Source of the DNA: an uncultured Pseudomonadota bacterium
GTDB lineage: Bacteria > Pseudomonadota > Gammaproteobacteria > Burkholderiales > Casimicrobiaceae
Assembly: GCA_937958295.1 (NCBI GenBank)
Contig: CALFEY010000050.1
Coordinates: forward strand, 1-15,876
Length of the DNA: 15,876 bases
Reading direction: 5' to 3'
The position numbers and the translations under genes are program-made. The notes under the pieces are model-generated. The model did no database searches. It was not told the origin of the DNA and saw only the letters and a program-made list of their open reading frames with translations. The stretch's first letter is position 1. Every line of letters begins with the position of its first letter. Shown piece by piece: positions 1-6,253 of the stretch.

Positions 1-649
1 GACGCCCGGGCTCGATGAACGTCGATTGCGACGGAAGCCCGGTGAGGAAGTCGAGCGGACGCATCGACCGCGCGAAGGCGGTCCCACGCTTGCGCAGCGC
101 AAGCAGCAACTCGGCGGCGCGCCGGCCGGTTTCGGCCATGTCCACGTGCGGATACGTGCGATACGCCACCATGCCATCGGCGATCTCCATCATGCGGCGC
201 GTGATGTTCGCGTGCAGGTCGAGGCTCGCCACGATCGGCACGTGGGGTCCCACGGCGCGACGCACGCGTGCGAGGATCTCGCCTTCACCGTCGTCCAGGT
301 GCTCGGTCACCATGGCGCCGTGCAGGTCGAGATACACGCCATCCACCGGCCCCGCGGCCACCAAGTGGCGCGTGAGCTCGCCGACGATGCGCTCGAAGGC
401 ATCCTCGGTCACGTGCCCGGACGGCGTCGCCGCCGCCCACGCCAGGCCGGCCGTGCCGTGCCCCGCAGCATGCAACGCGGTGAAGGCGCCCGTGGCGGGG
501 ATGTTGGCGCCGGTAAGCCGCGGCACGATTGCCGCGCCCAGCGTCAACGGCGGCCACGCGCCGCCCTGCTCGAACGCGGCGTAGTCGGCCTTGCTCGGAG
601 CGAAGGTGTTGGTCTCGTGCTGGAAGCCACCGATGGCGATGGTGGTCAT
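1..649 (-). CDS. M81 family metallopeptidase, MlrC-like (N-terminal part, runs off left edge)
   Basis: The frame is open from an ATG at 649 to the left edge, giving 216 residues of a protein whose family is usually near 500. It matches the MlrC/M81 family (named for microcystinase C, a zinc hydrolase acting on the linearised toxin): N-terminal GGFQHETNTF at residues 7-16, LDLHGAMV at 107-114 followed by an acidic DDGEGE stretch, SLDLHAN at 142-148, and RTYPHVDMAETG at 164-175. D144, H146 and H168 are the likely zinc ligands by position in the family. A good ribosome binding site (GGAAGGA, complement of 659-665) lies 9 bases before the start. The gene diverges from the ABC importer. Most M81 members occur in amide and peptide catabolic clusters and have nothing to do with toxins, so the true substrate is unknown. 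The C-terminal MlrC domain is outside the window. Confidence 0.9.
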   Translation of the reverse strand, partial: MTTIAIGGFQHETNTFAPSKADYAAFEQGGAWPPLTLGAAIVPRLTGANIPATGAFTALHAAGHGTAGLAWAAATPSGHVTEDAFERIVGELTRHLVAAGPVDGVYLDLHGAMVTEHLDDGEGEILARVRRAVGPHVPIVASLDLHANITRRMMEIADGMVAYRTYPHVDMAETGRRAAELLLALRKRGTAFARSMRPLDFLTGLPSQSTFIEPGR

Positions 650-1101
650 GGTCGTGGGTCCTTCCGATGATGGAGGGGGTGGATTCTGGCATCTTCACGG
701 TGAAGGCCATGCGGATGAAGCGCGAATCCGCGCCAGCTCGCGCCGAGTCCGCGGCCTGTCCTGGCACGAATGTCGGCGGCTCCCCGACCGTCCACGCAAG
801 GGGGGCGCGGTTGCCGCGTCGCATGTGCTCGGCCTTGGTGCGGATCGTGGAGCGATGCGCCGAAATGCCGCACGGCGTGCAACGCGGCGGCGCATCTGCT
901 CGCGGGCTGCGCAGCATCGCGGGCAGCCTGCAATGCGGGGAGGAGAACGCGAGCTGCAGCGTCTTCCATCGAAGGCGAAGACGGCGCCGCGACGGTCGAC
1001 GACGCCGCGCTTACCGCGACTATCGATATCGCGTTTTAGGATCCCCCGGAGAAAAATATTCTACACGGCGATCCAGCGCCTGATGTTTTTGATATAAATT
1101 T

Positions 1102-1119
1102 CTAATCTGCATGCATTAG
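1102..1119. promoter_or_regulatory. Inverted repeat CTAAT-N8-ATTAG, possible operator
   Basis: Five-base perfect arms (1102-1106 and 1115-1119) flank an 8-base spacer that contains GCATGC. It sits in the AT-rich patch between two divergent genes, the usual place for an operator. The arms are short and no regulator is encoded nearby, so this is only a candidate. Confidence 0.3.
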
Positions 1120-1209
1120 TATCGCAATCATCCCGGCTACCGAAGCTCGACGTCGGCTTGAGAATTCTTGCCGCGCTGCGTTTCGTGTATCCGCCCCACG
1201 CTGCGGACG

Positions 1210-1299
1210 ATCAGGCTATCTCCGACACCTGGTGGGCAGACGGCTTCGGCGCTGCCATGCGTGGCGGTGGCACCTGCCAGCGGGATCCCCGATCCTGAT
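1210..1299 (+). promoter_or_regulatory. Possible structured 5' leader of the metN-type operon
   Basis: ATCAGG at 1210-1215 can pair with CCTGAT at 1294-1299, closing a 90-base region. Inside it, GGCAG (1235-1239) pairs with CTGCC (1252-1256) around a GC-TTCG-GC cap, and TGGC-GGT (1262-1268) pairs with ACC-GCCA (1272-1279) with one bulged T at 1275. A competing hairpin, GGATC (1283-1287) with GATCC (1291-1295), overlaps the closing helix, so the two forms exclude each other. I recognise no known riboswitch consensus. GC-rich sequence folds easily by chance, so confidence is low. Confidence 0.2.
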
Positions 1300-1358
1300 G
1301 CACGCGCCGGTTCTGGTTTACCAATGTCCTACCCATCGAGCTGCAGGGACCGCAAGGC

Positions 1359-2321
1359 ATGATCGAAATCAGGGACGTCAGCAAGGCGTTTGGCGATAAC
1401 GTAGTCCTCGAGAAGGTTTCACTCAGCATCGATGAAGGCGAGATCTTCGGCCTCATCGGGGTCAGCGGCGCAGGCAAGTCCACGCTCCTGCGATGCATCA
1501 ACCGGCTGGAGCCGATCGACGGAGGCTCCATCCTGGTCGATGGGGTCGATGTCGCCTCGCTGCACAAGGAAGGCCTGAGGGACCTCCGCCGGAACATCGG
1601 GATGGTGTTCCAGCAGTTCTCGCTCATGGACCGGAAGTCCGTGTACGACAACGTCTACTTCCCACTGCGTTGCCGTGGAGACAGGAAGGCGGATGCGGAT
1701 GGCAAGATCAGGGAGATCCTCGACCTCGTCGGCCTTACGGACAAGATCGATTCGCGTCCGAACGAGCTCAGCGGTGGGCAGAAGCAGCGGGTGGCCATCG
1801 CCCGCGCCCTCGTGTCCAAGCCGCGGTTCCTCCTCTGCGACGAGGCTACGTCCGCGCTCGATCCGAACATCACCGAGACGGTGCTCGATCTCTTGAAAGA
1901 GATCAACCGGGAGCTCGGCCTCACCATCATCGTGGTGACCCACGAGATCGCGGTGATGAAGTCCGTGTGCACGAAGATGGGCTTGTTGAGCGCGGGACGC
2001 CTCAAGGCGGTCGGTTCCGTTGAGCATTTCTTCCTGAAGAATCCCGGGCTGCTGGGCGAGTTCATGAGCGATGCGGGCGGGCGCCTTTCCCCCGTGCCGG
2101 GATACATGACGATTCGAGTGATCCAGCCCGACCAGGCCGCCGGGACGCTCCTGCCGGAGCTGGCAATCAGCACCGGGATCGCCTTCGGCATCGTATCCGG
2201 CGGAATCGACCGATACCGGGACACGATCGCGGGCGCGTTCAACCTGCGCGTCAAGGCCGAGGATATCCCCCGCCTTACCGCGGAGCTCAAGGCGCGGGGC
2301 GCGGAATGGATGGAGATCTAG
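1359..2321 (+). CDS. metN: ABC importer ATP-binding protein, MetN type (methionine-uptake family)
   Basis: A 320-residue ATPase of the methionine-uptake transporter family, acting at the inner face of the membrane with the permease encoded next. Visible motifs are Walker A GVSGAGKS (34-41), Q-loop glutamines 85-86, signature LSGGQ (137-141), Walker B FLLCDEAT with D161 and E162, and switch histidine H195. Residues about 248-320 form a separate C-terminal NIL (ACT-like) domain, the regulatory substrate-binding domain that marks MetN and sets it apart from other amino-acid transporter ATPases. The ATG at 1359 has AGGGA 9 bases upstream (1345-1349) and the frame is closed by a stop at 1296. Its stop codon abuts the permease ATG. 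Substrate is uncertain: the following enzymes (tautomerase-like, aldo/keto reductase) are unusual partners for a methionine transporter. Confidence 0.93.
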   Translation: MIEIRDVSKAFGDNVVLEKVSLSIDEGEIFGLIGVSGAGKSTLLRCINRLEPIDGGSILVDGVDVASLHKEGLRDLRRNIGMVFQQFSLMDRKSVYDNVYFPLRCRGDRKADADGKIREILDLVGLTDKIDSRPNELSGGQKQRVAIARALVSKPRFLLCDEATSALDPNITETVLDLLKEINRELGLTIIVVTHEIAVMKSVCTKMGLLSAGRLKAVGSVEHFFLKNPGLLGEFMSDAGGRLSPVPGYMTIRVIQPDQAAGTLLPELAISTGIAFGIVSGGIDRYRDTIAGAFNLRVKAEDIPRLTAELKARGAEWMEI

Positions 2322-2984
2322 ATGTATCAATACGACTTCAGCGATCTGCTGGTCCGCGTCATCATCCCCGGCCTGGCCGACACGTTCATCATGCTGTTCG
2401 TCTCCGCGGTCACCTGCGGGGCGCTCGGCTTCGTGGTCGCGCTCGTGCTGGTGACCACGGATCCCCGGGGCCTTCGTCCCAATCCCCTCGTGAACCGCAC
2501 CGTCAGCGGACTCGTCAGCCTGTTGTGGGCGCTGCCTTACATCGTTCTGGCCATCTCGTTGCTTCCCATCACCCGGATGGTCGTTGGAACGTCGATCGGC
2601 GTGTGGGCCGGAATCTTCGCGATCACGTTCGCGGCCTTTCCCCTGATCGCACGCTTGCTCGAGAATAGCTTCAAGGAGGTCAACCCGAGCCTCATCGAGG
2701 CGGCCCGGTCGCTCGGGGCCACGGACACGCAGATCACATTTCGGGTGATTGTGGCGGAGTCGGTGCCCTCGGTCGTCTCGCAGTCGACGCTCGGATGGAT
2801 CTCGCTGCTTCACTACACGACGACCGCCGGCCTGATCGGCGCGGGGGGGTTGGGTGCCGTGGCCCTGACGTACGGTTATCAGAATTTCAACGACCGCGTC
2901 ATGTACGGCACGGTCCTCATACTTGTCGTGATCGTTGCGTTGATCCAGCTCGGCGGCAATGCGTTGTACCGGTGGATCAAGTAG
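2322..2984 (+). CDS. metI: ABC importer permease, MetI type
   Basis: A 220-residue inner-membrane permease with about five hydrophobic segments (near residues 20-45, 63-82, 88-112, 150-185, 192-212). The cytoplasmic EAA coupling motif is clear: LIEAARSLGATDTQ at 124-137, which docks on the ATPase. Length and layout match MetI of the D/L-methionine uptake system. The ATG follows the metN stop with no gap, and a GGAG inside the metN end (2312-2315) serves as ribosome binding site, so the two are translationally linked. As in other MetI transporters, two copies would pair with two ATPases. Ligand specificity lies in the binding protein encoded 44 bases downstream. Confidence 0.92.
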   Translation: MYQYDFSDLLVRVIIPGLADTFIMLFVSAVTCGALGFVVALVLVTTDPRGLRPNPLVNRTVSGLVSLLWALPYIVLAISLLPITRMVVGTSIGVWAGIFAITFAAFPLIARLLENSFKEVNPSLIEAARSLGATDTQITFRVIVAESVPSVVSQSTLGWISLLHYTTTAGLIGAGGLGAVALTYGYQNFNDRVMYGTVLILVVIVALIQLGGNALYRWIK

Positions 2985-3028
2985 TCATCGCCAACTTTGC
3001 AAGCAGACATCCAAACAGGGAGTGAGAT

Positions 3029-3853
3029 ATGTTGACCAGACGCGTTTTCATGACCGCGGCCATCGGCGCCACCGCCGGACTGGCGCTCGCCACCGGAGCC
3101 TTCGCGGCGGATCCCCCCAAGGGCGGCAAGCCGATTGCCGTCAAGATCGGAGTCCTCGCCCGTGACGCCCCCGATCTGGCGCACGTCGCGAAGGCCCTGA
3201 AAAGCGAGGGGATCGACATGTCGGTCGTCGTGTTCGACGACAACATCGCGATGCAGCACGCCACCGAGGAGGGCAGCCTCAACGCCAATTACTTCCAGTC
3301 GGCCAACTACCTCGCTTCCTATGTTGCGAGCAACCCGCGCAGCAAGCTCGTGAAGTATGGCCCCTGGCTGCACACGAACGCCGATGTCTTCGTTTCCAAG
3401 AAGCACGCGTCCGTCGACGCGCTTCCCAATGGCGCCAAGATCGGCATTGCCAACGACTCGTTCAACACGTCGCGTGAACTGAAGCTCGTCGAGACGACGG
3501 GGCTCATCAAGCTGAAGCCCGGCGTCAATCTCATCACGCCCCTCGACGTCACGTCCAACCCCAAGAATCTGAAGTTCATCCAGGTCGACCCGCGCAGCCG
3601 CGTGGGCGCCTTCCCCGACCTCGATGCGATGACGGCACCGGGTATCACCGTCTATTTGATGAAGGACCCCGGGGTCAAGGTTCTCTCCATGGAGACACCC
3701 GAGGTCTACAAGGAGTACGGCGGCAACTATTGGGTCACGGCGAATGTCGACGCGAACAAGGCCTGGCTCGACGCCGCGATCAAGTACATGAGCACGAATG
3801 AGTACAAGGATTGGATCAAGAAGGAGTACAACGGGCTCAAGATGACGCCCTGA
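3029..3853 (+). CDS. metQ: NlpA/MetQ-family solute-binding protein
   Basis: A 274-residue periplasmic binding protein of the NlpA (MetQ) family, delivering ligand to the MetN-MetI pair. Family features are the VKIGVLARDAPDL strand start, LNANYFQSANYL (where MetQ has its D-Y-F-Q-H-like segment) and GAKIGIANDSFNTSRELKLVETTGLIKLKPG, the hinge-side segment of MetQ. The N-terminus is a signal peptide with a probable cleavage after AFA (residue 26). No lipobox cysteine is present although MetQ proteins are normally lipoproteins, and TRRVFMT at 3-9 resembles a twin-arginine motif. A GGGAG site (3018-3022) precedes the ATG by 6 bases. I keep the symbol as a family label; the ligand may be something other than methionine. 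Confidence 0.85.
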   Translation: MLTRRVFMTAAIGATAGLALATGAFAADPPKGGKPIAVKIGVLARDAPDLAHVAKALKSEGIDMSVVVFDDNIAMQHATEEGSLNANYFQSANYLASYVASNPRSKLVKYGPWLHTNADVFVSKKHASVDALPNGAKIGIANDSFNTSRELKLVETTGLIKLKPGVNLITPLDVTSNPKNLKFIQVDPRSRVGAFPDLDAMTAPGITVYLMKDPGVKVLSMETPEVYKEYGGNYWVTANVDANKAWLDAAIKYMSTNEYKDWIKKEYNGLKMTP

Positions 3854-3903
3854 TCCCGTCCGCCGTACATCCCCAATCCCTACATTTTCGAGAGGCACCT
3901 GTC

Positions 3904-4263
3904 ATGGTTACAGTCGTCGTGCATACGACGCTTCCGGTTGAGACTATCGATGTGAGCGAGTTCGTCGAAGACCTGGGCCGCGCCGCGACCACTGCGTTTG
4001 CGCTGCCGCCGCAGATGCGGAGCATCTACCTCAACGCCATCCCGGTCGAGCGGGGCACCGTCAAGGAGGGCTATCACGCGACCTTCCTGCTGTTCACGGC
4101 GCCAGGAAAGAACATCGACCACCGAAGAGCCATGGTCAAGGCGCTGAACGAGGTGGTCCAATCCCGACCTTGGGGCAAGAAGGTCCAGGTCGTCGTGATC
4201 ATCAAGGAGCATGAGGCCGATTTCGTGGGCGTGAACGGCGTGCTTCGCGCCGACGCGACGTAA
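3904..4263 (+). CDS. Small tautomerase-like protein (MIF/CHMI-type fold suspected)
   Basis: A 119-residue protein. The ATG at 3904 is chosen because GAGAGG (3890-3895) lies 8 bases before it; an earlier in-frame ATG at 3811 lies inside the preceding gene. The pattern of a short beta strand at the extreme N-terminus (MVTVVVHT), a helix with conserved-looking AATTAFALPP, a second strand (RSIYLNAIPVE) and a repeat of this layout in the second half (HATFLLFTA, then a helix, then KVQVVVIIKE) resembles tautomerase-superfamily proteins such as 5-carboxymethyl-2-hydroxymuconate isomerase. The residue after Met is Val, not the catalytic Pro of that superfamily, so tautomerase activity is doubtful. Its place between an importer and an aldo/keto reductase suggests a role in metabolism of the imported compound. 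Family assignment is tentative. Confidence 0.6.
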   Translation: MVTVVVHTTLPVETIDVSEFVEDLGRAATTAFALPPQMRSIYLNAIPVERGTVKEGYHATFLLFTAPGKNIDHRRAMVKALNEVVQSRPWGKKVQVVVIIKEHEADFVGVNGVLRADAT

Positions 4264-4343
4264 GCGCCGAGGGAGGGGCGTGCCGGGCCGTGCAGAGCCC
4301 TCACGCGCATGCAGTTTGTCCAACGAGAGAGTCGGCAGGTACC

Positions 4344-5360
4344 GTGAAATACAGGAACATCGGGAAGACCAACTTCAAGGCATCGGCAGTGACATTCGGT
4401 GCGATGGCCATCGGCGGTGGATTCCGCTATCCCAACGCGGATGCCGACGTCTCCATCCGGGCCATCCACGCGGCGCTGGATCGAGGTATCAATATCATCG
4501 ATACCGCGCCCGTGTACGGCTTTGGTCATAGTGAGGAATTGATCGGTAAGGCCATCCGCGGCAGGCGCGACGAGGTCATTCTCGCCACCAAGTGCGGACT
4601 CTGGTGGGGGGATGACGAGGGCAGCTATCGATTCACCTGGGATGGGCACGCGGTCAAGCGAAATCTGAGTCCCCGCACGATCCGCCTCGAAGTCGAGGAC
4701 AGCCTGCGACGCCTGCAAACCGATCGCATCGACATCTACTACACCCACAATCCGGCTTGCCCGCCTTTCCTCACGCCCATCGAGGACACGATTGCCACGC
4801 TCCTCGCGCTGCGGGACGAGGGAAAGATCCTGGCGATCGGAGCGTCGAACTGTACCGCCGGCGACGTCGCGCATTACCTCGCCGCCGATGCCATCGAGAT
4901 CGTGCAGCTCAAGTACAACCTGCTGGAGCGCGGCGTCGAAGGGGACATCCTCCCGATTGTCGAGGCCAACGGCTTGAGCCTGCACGCCTACTCGCCCCTG
5001 GCCGCGGGGCTGCTCACCGGTCGCTTCGGTGCGGGACACGCGTTGACCGCTTCCGAGCCGCGGGCCGCGAATCCTCTATGGACGGCCGACGTCTACCCGC
5101 TGGCGCTCGACTTCGTCGAAGGATTGCGAAAGATGGCTCTGGCGCGCGGCAGCACGACGACGGCGCTTTCCATCGCGTATCTCTTGGCCGCCTCGCCCGC
5201 GGTGAACGTCATCTGCGGCATCGCCAAGGAGTCCCACGTCGATGGAGTCATCGAGGGTGTCGACCTCGTGCTCTCCGATGAGGACATGAAGGCGATCAGC
5301 GGCCTAGCGCGCGAGTTTGCGGAGCGCCGTGCGGCCCTGCCGCCGGCTGCGAAGCCGTAG
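4344..5360 (+). CDS. Aldo/keto reductase
   Basis: A 338-residue NAD(P)H-dependent oxidoreductase of the aldo/keto reductase superfamily, presumably cytoplasmic. I start it at GTG 4344 because the product then begins MKYRNIGKTNFKASAVTFG, the canonical N-terminus; a GTG at 4290 would add 18 unrelated residues. No strong ribosome binding site precedes 4344 (only AGG at 4337-4339), which leaves some doubt. The catalytic tetrad is visible: D53 and Y58 in IDTAPVYG, K83 in LATKCG and H135 in IYYTHNP. ASNCTAGDV (about 170) and AYSPLAAGLLTGRFG (about 220) are cofactor-pocket segments. It is probably the last gene of the importer operon. The substrate is unknown; the family reduces aldehydes and ketones or oxidises sugars and alcohols. 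Confidence 0.92.
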   Translation: MKYRNIGKTNFKASAVTFGAMAIGGGFRYPNADADVSIRAIHAALDRGINIIDTAPVYGFGHSEELIGKAIRGRRDEVILATKCGLWWGDDEGSYRFTWDGHAVKRNLSPRTIRLEVEDSLRRLQTDRIDIYYTHNPACPPFLTPIEDTIATLLALRDEGKILAIGASNCTAGDVAHYLAADAIEIVQLKYNLLERGVEGDILPIVEANGLSLHAYSPLAAGLLTGRFGAGHALTASEPRAANPLWTADVYPLALDFVEGLRKMALARGSTTTALSIAYLLAASPAVNVICGIAKESHVDGVIEGVDLVLSDEDMKAISGLAREFAERRAALPPAAKP

Positions 5361-5550
5361 CAGCGATAGGGGATCCGCCGGCCGGAGGCCGCGCCCGCTC
5401 CGGCAGGATGATGTGGCGCCCGAAGGATGGGCGCGCGCTCCCGCGAAGCGGACGCTCACGCCTGACCGGACCTCCGAGGGGATTGCAGACCGGGGCGGCC
5501 GTCACGGCGGGCGCCGTGGGCGTTCGCCGGAAACCCGGGTCATGAGTGAA
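5361..5550. other. Short gene-free spacer with GC-rich stem-loops
   Basis: No gene is seen between the reductase stop and the 3' end of the tRNA. Two stem-loops are present. GCCGGAG (5381-5387) pairs with CTCCGGC (5398-5404) around 10 bases, just after the reductase. CACGGCG (5503-5509) pairs with CGCCGTG (5512-5518), downstream of the tRNA on its own strand. Neither is followed by a T-run on the relevant strand. Confidence 0.5.
5381..5404 (+). terminator. Stem-loop after the aldo/keto reductase, possible terminator
   Basis: A 7-bp all-matched stem GCCGGAG/CTCCGGC with a 10-base loop starts 20 bases after the stop codon. It lacks the downstream T-run of an intrinsic terminator, so it may only stabilise the 3' end of the message. 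Confidence 0.25.
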
Positions 5551-5627
5551 TGGTCGGGGCGAGAAGATTCGAACTTCCGACCCCCTGCACCCCATGCAGG
5601 TGCGCTACCAGGCTGCGCTACGCCCCG
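5551..5627 (-). tRNA. tRNA-Pro(GGG)
   Basis: A complete 77-base tRNA on the minus strand with encoded CCA (TGG at 5551-5553 on the plus strand). The acceptor stem CGGGGCG pairs with CGCCCCG, the D-arm is GCGC/GCGC with AGCCTGGTA between, the anticodon stem CCTGC/GCAGG encloses loop ATGGGGT with U33 and anticodon GGG (complement of 5591-5593), and the T-arm carries TTCGAAT with a 5-bp stem including one G-U. The D-arm and anticodon loop match the bacterial proline GGG isoacceptor. It reads CCC and CCU proline codons, which suits this CCC-rich genome. It stands alone and is flanked by a broken ABC gene, which fits a tRNA-adjacent rearrangement site, though no att duplication of its 3' end is visible in the window. 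Confidence 0.97.
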
Positions 5628-5639
5628 ACCGAACTTCGA

Positions 5640-5645
5640 AGTATA
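5640..5645 (-). promoter_or_regulatory. Candidate -10 element of the tRNA-Pro promoter
   Basis: TATACT on the minus strand (complement of 5640-5645) lies 12 bases before the first base of the tRNA, as expected for transcription starting about 6 bases upstream of the mature 5' end. No convincing -35 element is found at the proper spacing; the best nearby candidate is TTGCGG, which is too close. Confidence 0.4.
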
Positions 5646-5869
5646 CCCTGCCTGAGGCCGCAATCGCGATCGCGCCTTGACCACGGGCCAGCCGAACGCC
5701 TCCTGGTGTGGCCGCGACCCCCGAGCGATATCGTGCGGCCCCCGAGCGCATGGTGTCCGCGCATGGGCGCCGGTCCGGCCTGACCTCCCCTGGTTGCCGC
5801 CGCCGTGCGCAACTGCGGTGTATTGCGCCAAGACCAACGCCCACGGGGCCAGATCCGTGCGCCGATCAC

Positions 5870-6069
5870 ATGGCGTCTTTCCTCCCCTATGCTGCACTGC
5901 GTCGCGATGTGCAGGTCGAGCCAGCGCACCGCGACCCCGCTGCCATCGCCGGTCTCTTGCGGCCCGACAGCGGCGACATCGTCATCTTCTTCGTGAACCA
6001 CGACAGGAAGAGGCGCTCACGATGTCCGATCGCGTGGCAGTGATGAGCGACGCAGAGCTGCAGCAGGCG
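5870..6069 (+). pseudogene. Remnant of a PotA-type ABC transporter ATPase (internal deletion plus frameshift)
   Basis: Two pieces of a PotA/UgpC-like ATPase can be read. In one frame, 5945-5980 gives IAGLLRPDSGDI, the segment that follows Walker A in this family, and 5981-6004 gives VIFFVNHD, matching the switch-histidine strand (normally VTHD). Between them the middle of the ATPase, including the signature and Walker B, is missing. The text then continues one frame over at 6004-6069 as QEEALTMSDRVAVMSDAELQQ, the family's well-known stretch right after the switch histidine; a single missing C at about 6004 explains the shift. The part from ATG 5870 to 5944 may be the degraded N-terminus but I cannot align it well. 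After 6069 the similarity ends. The intact ancestor probably served a polyamine, sugar or iron-type importer now lost. Confidence 0.7.
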
Positions 6070-6156
6070 AGGCATCGCGCGGGCTGCCGGCCATCCCGCA
6101 ACGGCGCGCCTGCCGCCGGCGCCCCGAGGTTGCCGGACCGCCGCCCAAGAAAAAGA

Positions 6157-6186
6157 TTGACGCTTCAGGATTTCAGTAAATATACT
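6157..6186 (+). promoter_or_regulatory. Sigma70-like promoter of the HyuAB operon
   Basis: TTGACG (6157-6162) and TATACT (6181-6186) are separated by 18 bases, each differing by one base from the consensus hexamers. Transcription would start near 6193, giving a leader of about 60 bases before the HyuA start codon. The -10 element lies within a 20-bp palindrome. Confidence 0.72.
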
Positions 6187-6190
6187 GAAA
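6171..6190. promoter_or_regulatory. Palindromic operator TTTCAGTA-N4-TACTGAAA
   Basis: Perfect 8-base arms (6171-6178 and 6183-6190) flank AATA. The site covers the -10 element, so a bound protein would block polymerase. A looser outer pair, TCAGG (6165-6169) and CCTGA (6194-6198), is almost concentric with it (off by one base). The XRE-cupin regulator encoded at 11427-12050 in the same operon is the obvious candidate ligand-responsive repressor; this link is inferred. I see no second copy of the site in the window. Confidence 0.75.
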
Positions 6191-6253
6191 ACACCTGATC
6201 CGCGGCCTTGCCGCCGATCGAAGCGTCACCGTTCATCTCTCCGGAAGTCCGCC

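Larger units (their letters stand above)
650..1358. other. Intergenic region between divergent genes; no gene recognised
   Basis: This 709-bp stretch separates the minus-strand M81 gene from the plus-strand metN-type gene. Open frames exist on both strands of 690-1020, but their translations are Arg/Ala/His-rich and resemble no family I know, so I read them as GC-rich noise. An AT-rich patch at about 1030-1130 contrasts with the surroundings and is where promoters for either gene would be expected. The clearest element in it is an inverted repeat at 1102-1119. On the minus strand, TTGCGA (complement of about 1122-1127) and TAGAAA 17 bases on form a mediocre promoter pair facing the M81 gene. 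The part from 1210 to 1299 can fold (listed separately). Confidence 0.6.
5628..6156. other. Gene-poor stretch between tRNA-Pro and the HyuAB operon
   Basis: There is no intact gene here. Frames on both strands are open but their translations are not protein-like, apart from the ABC-ATPase remnant in 5870-6069. A 10-base direct repeat CCCCCGAGCG occurs at 5718-5727 and 5739-5748, 21 bases apart. The right end holds the promoter and operator of the next operon. Confidence 0.55.

Noticed and set aside
646..969. Minus-strand open frames upstream of the M81 gene
   Set aside because: Their translations are low-complexity Arg/Ala/His mixtures without family resemblance; one runs on into the M81 gene out of frame. 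They look like GC-rich noise.
1262..1284. GGTGGCACC core resembling the T-box antiterminator motif
   Set aside because: Only the central nine bases resemble the T-box; the rest of the consensus, the specifier stem and a terminator are absent, and T-boxes are mostly found outside this bacterial group.
1419..2813. Long minus-strand open frame of 464 codons opposite metN and metI
   Set aside because: The translation is rich in Asp, Arg, His and Glu without domain motifs, as expected of an antisense shadow of GC-rich genes. Similar long antisense frames opposite hyuA (6233-8311) and hyuB (8185-10341) were rejected for the same reason.
4290..4343. Upstream GTG start adding 18 residues to the aldo/keto reductase
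   Set aside because: The extra residues do not resemble the family N-terminus, while GTG 4344 gives the canonical MKYRNIGKT start.
5571..5640. Repeated GAACTTC near the tRNA-Pro ends as a possible integration att duplication
   Set aside because: The match is only seven bases, one copy is within the T-arm and the other just 5' of the tRNA; no integrase or longer duplication is present.
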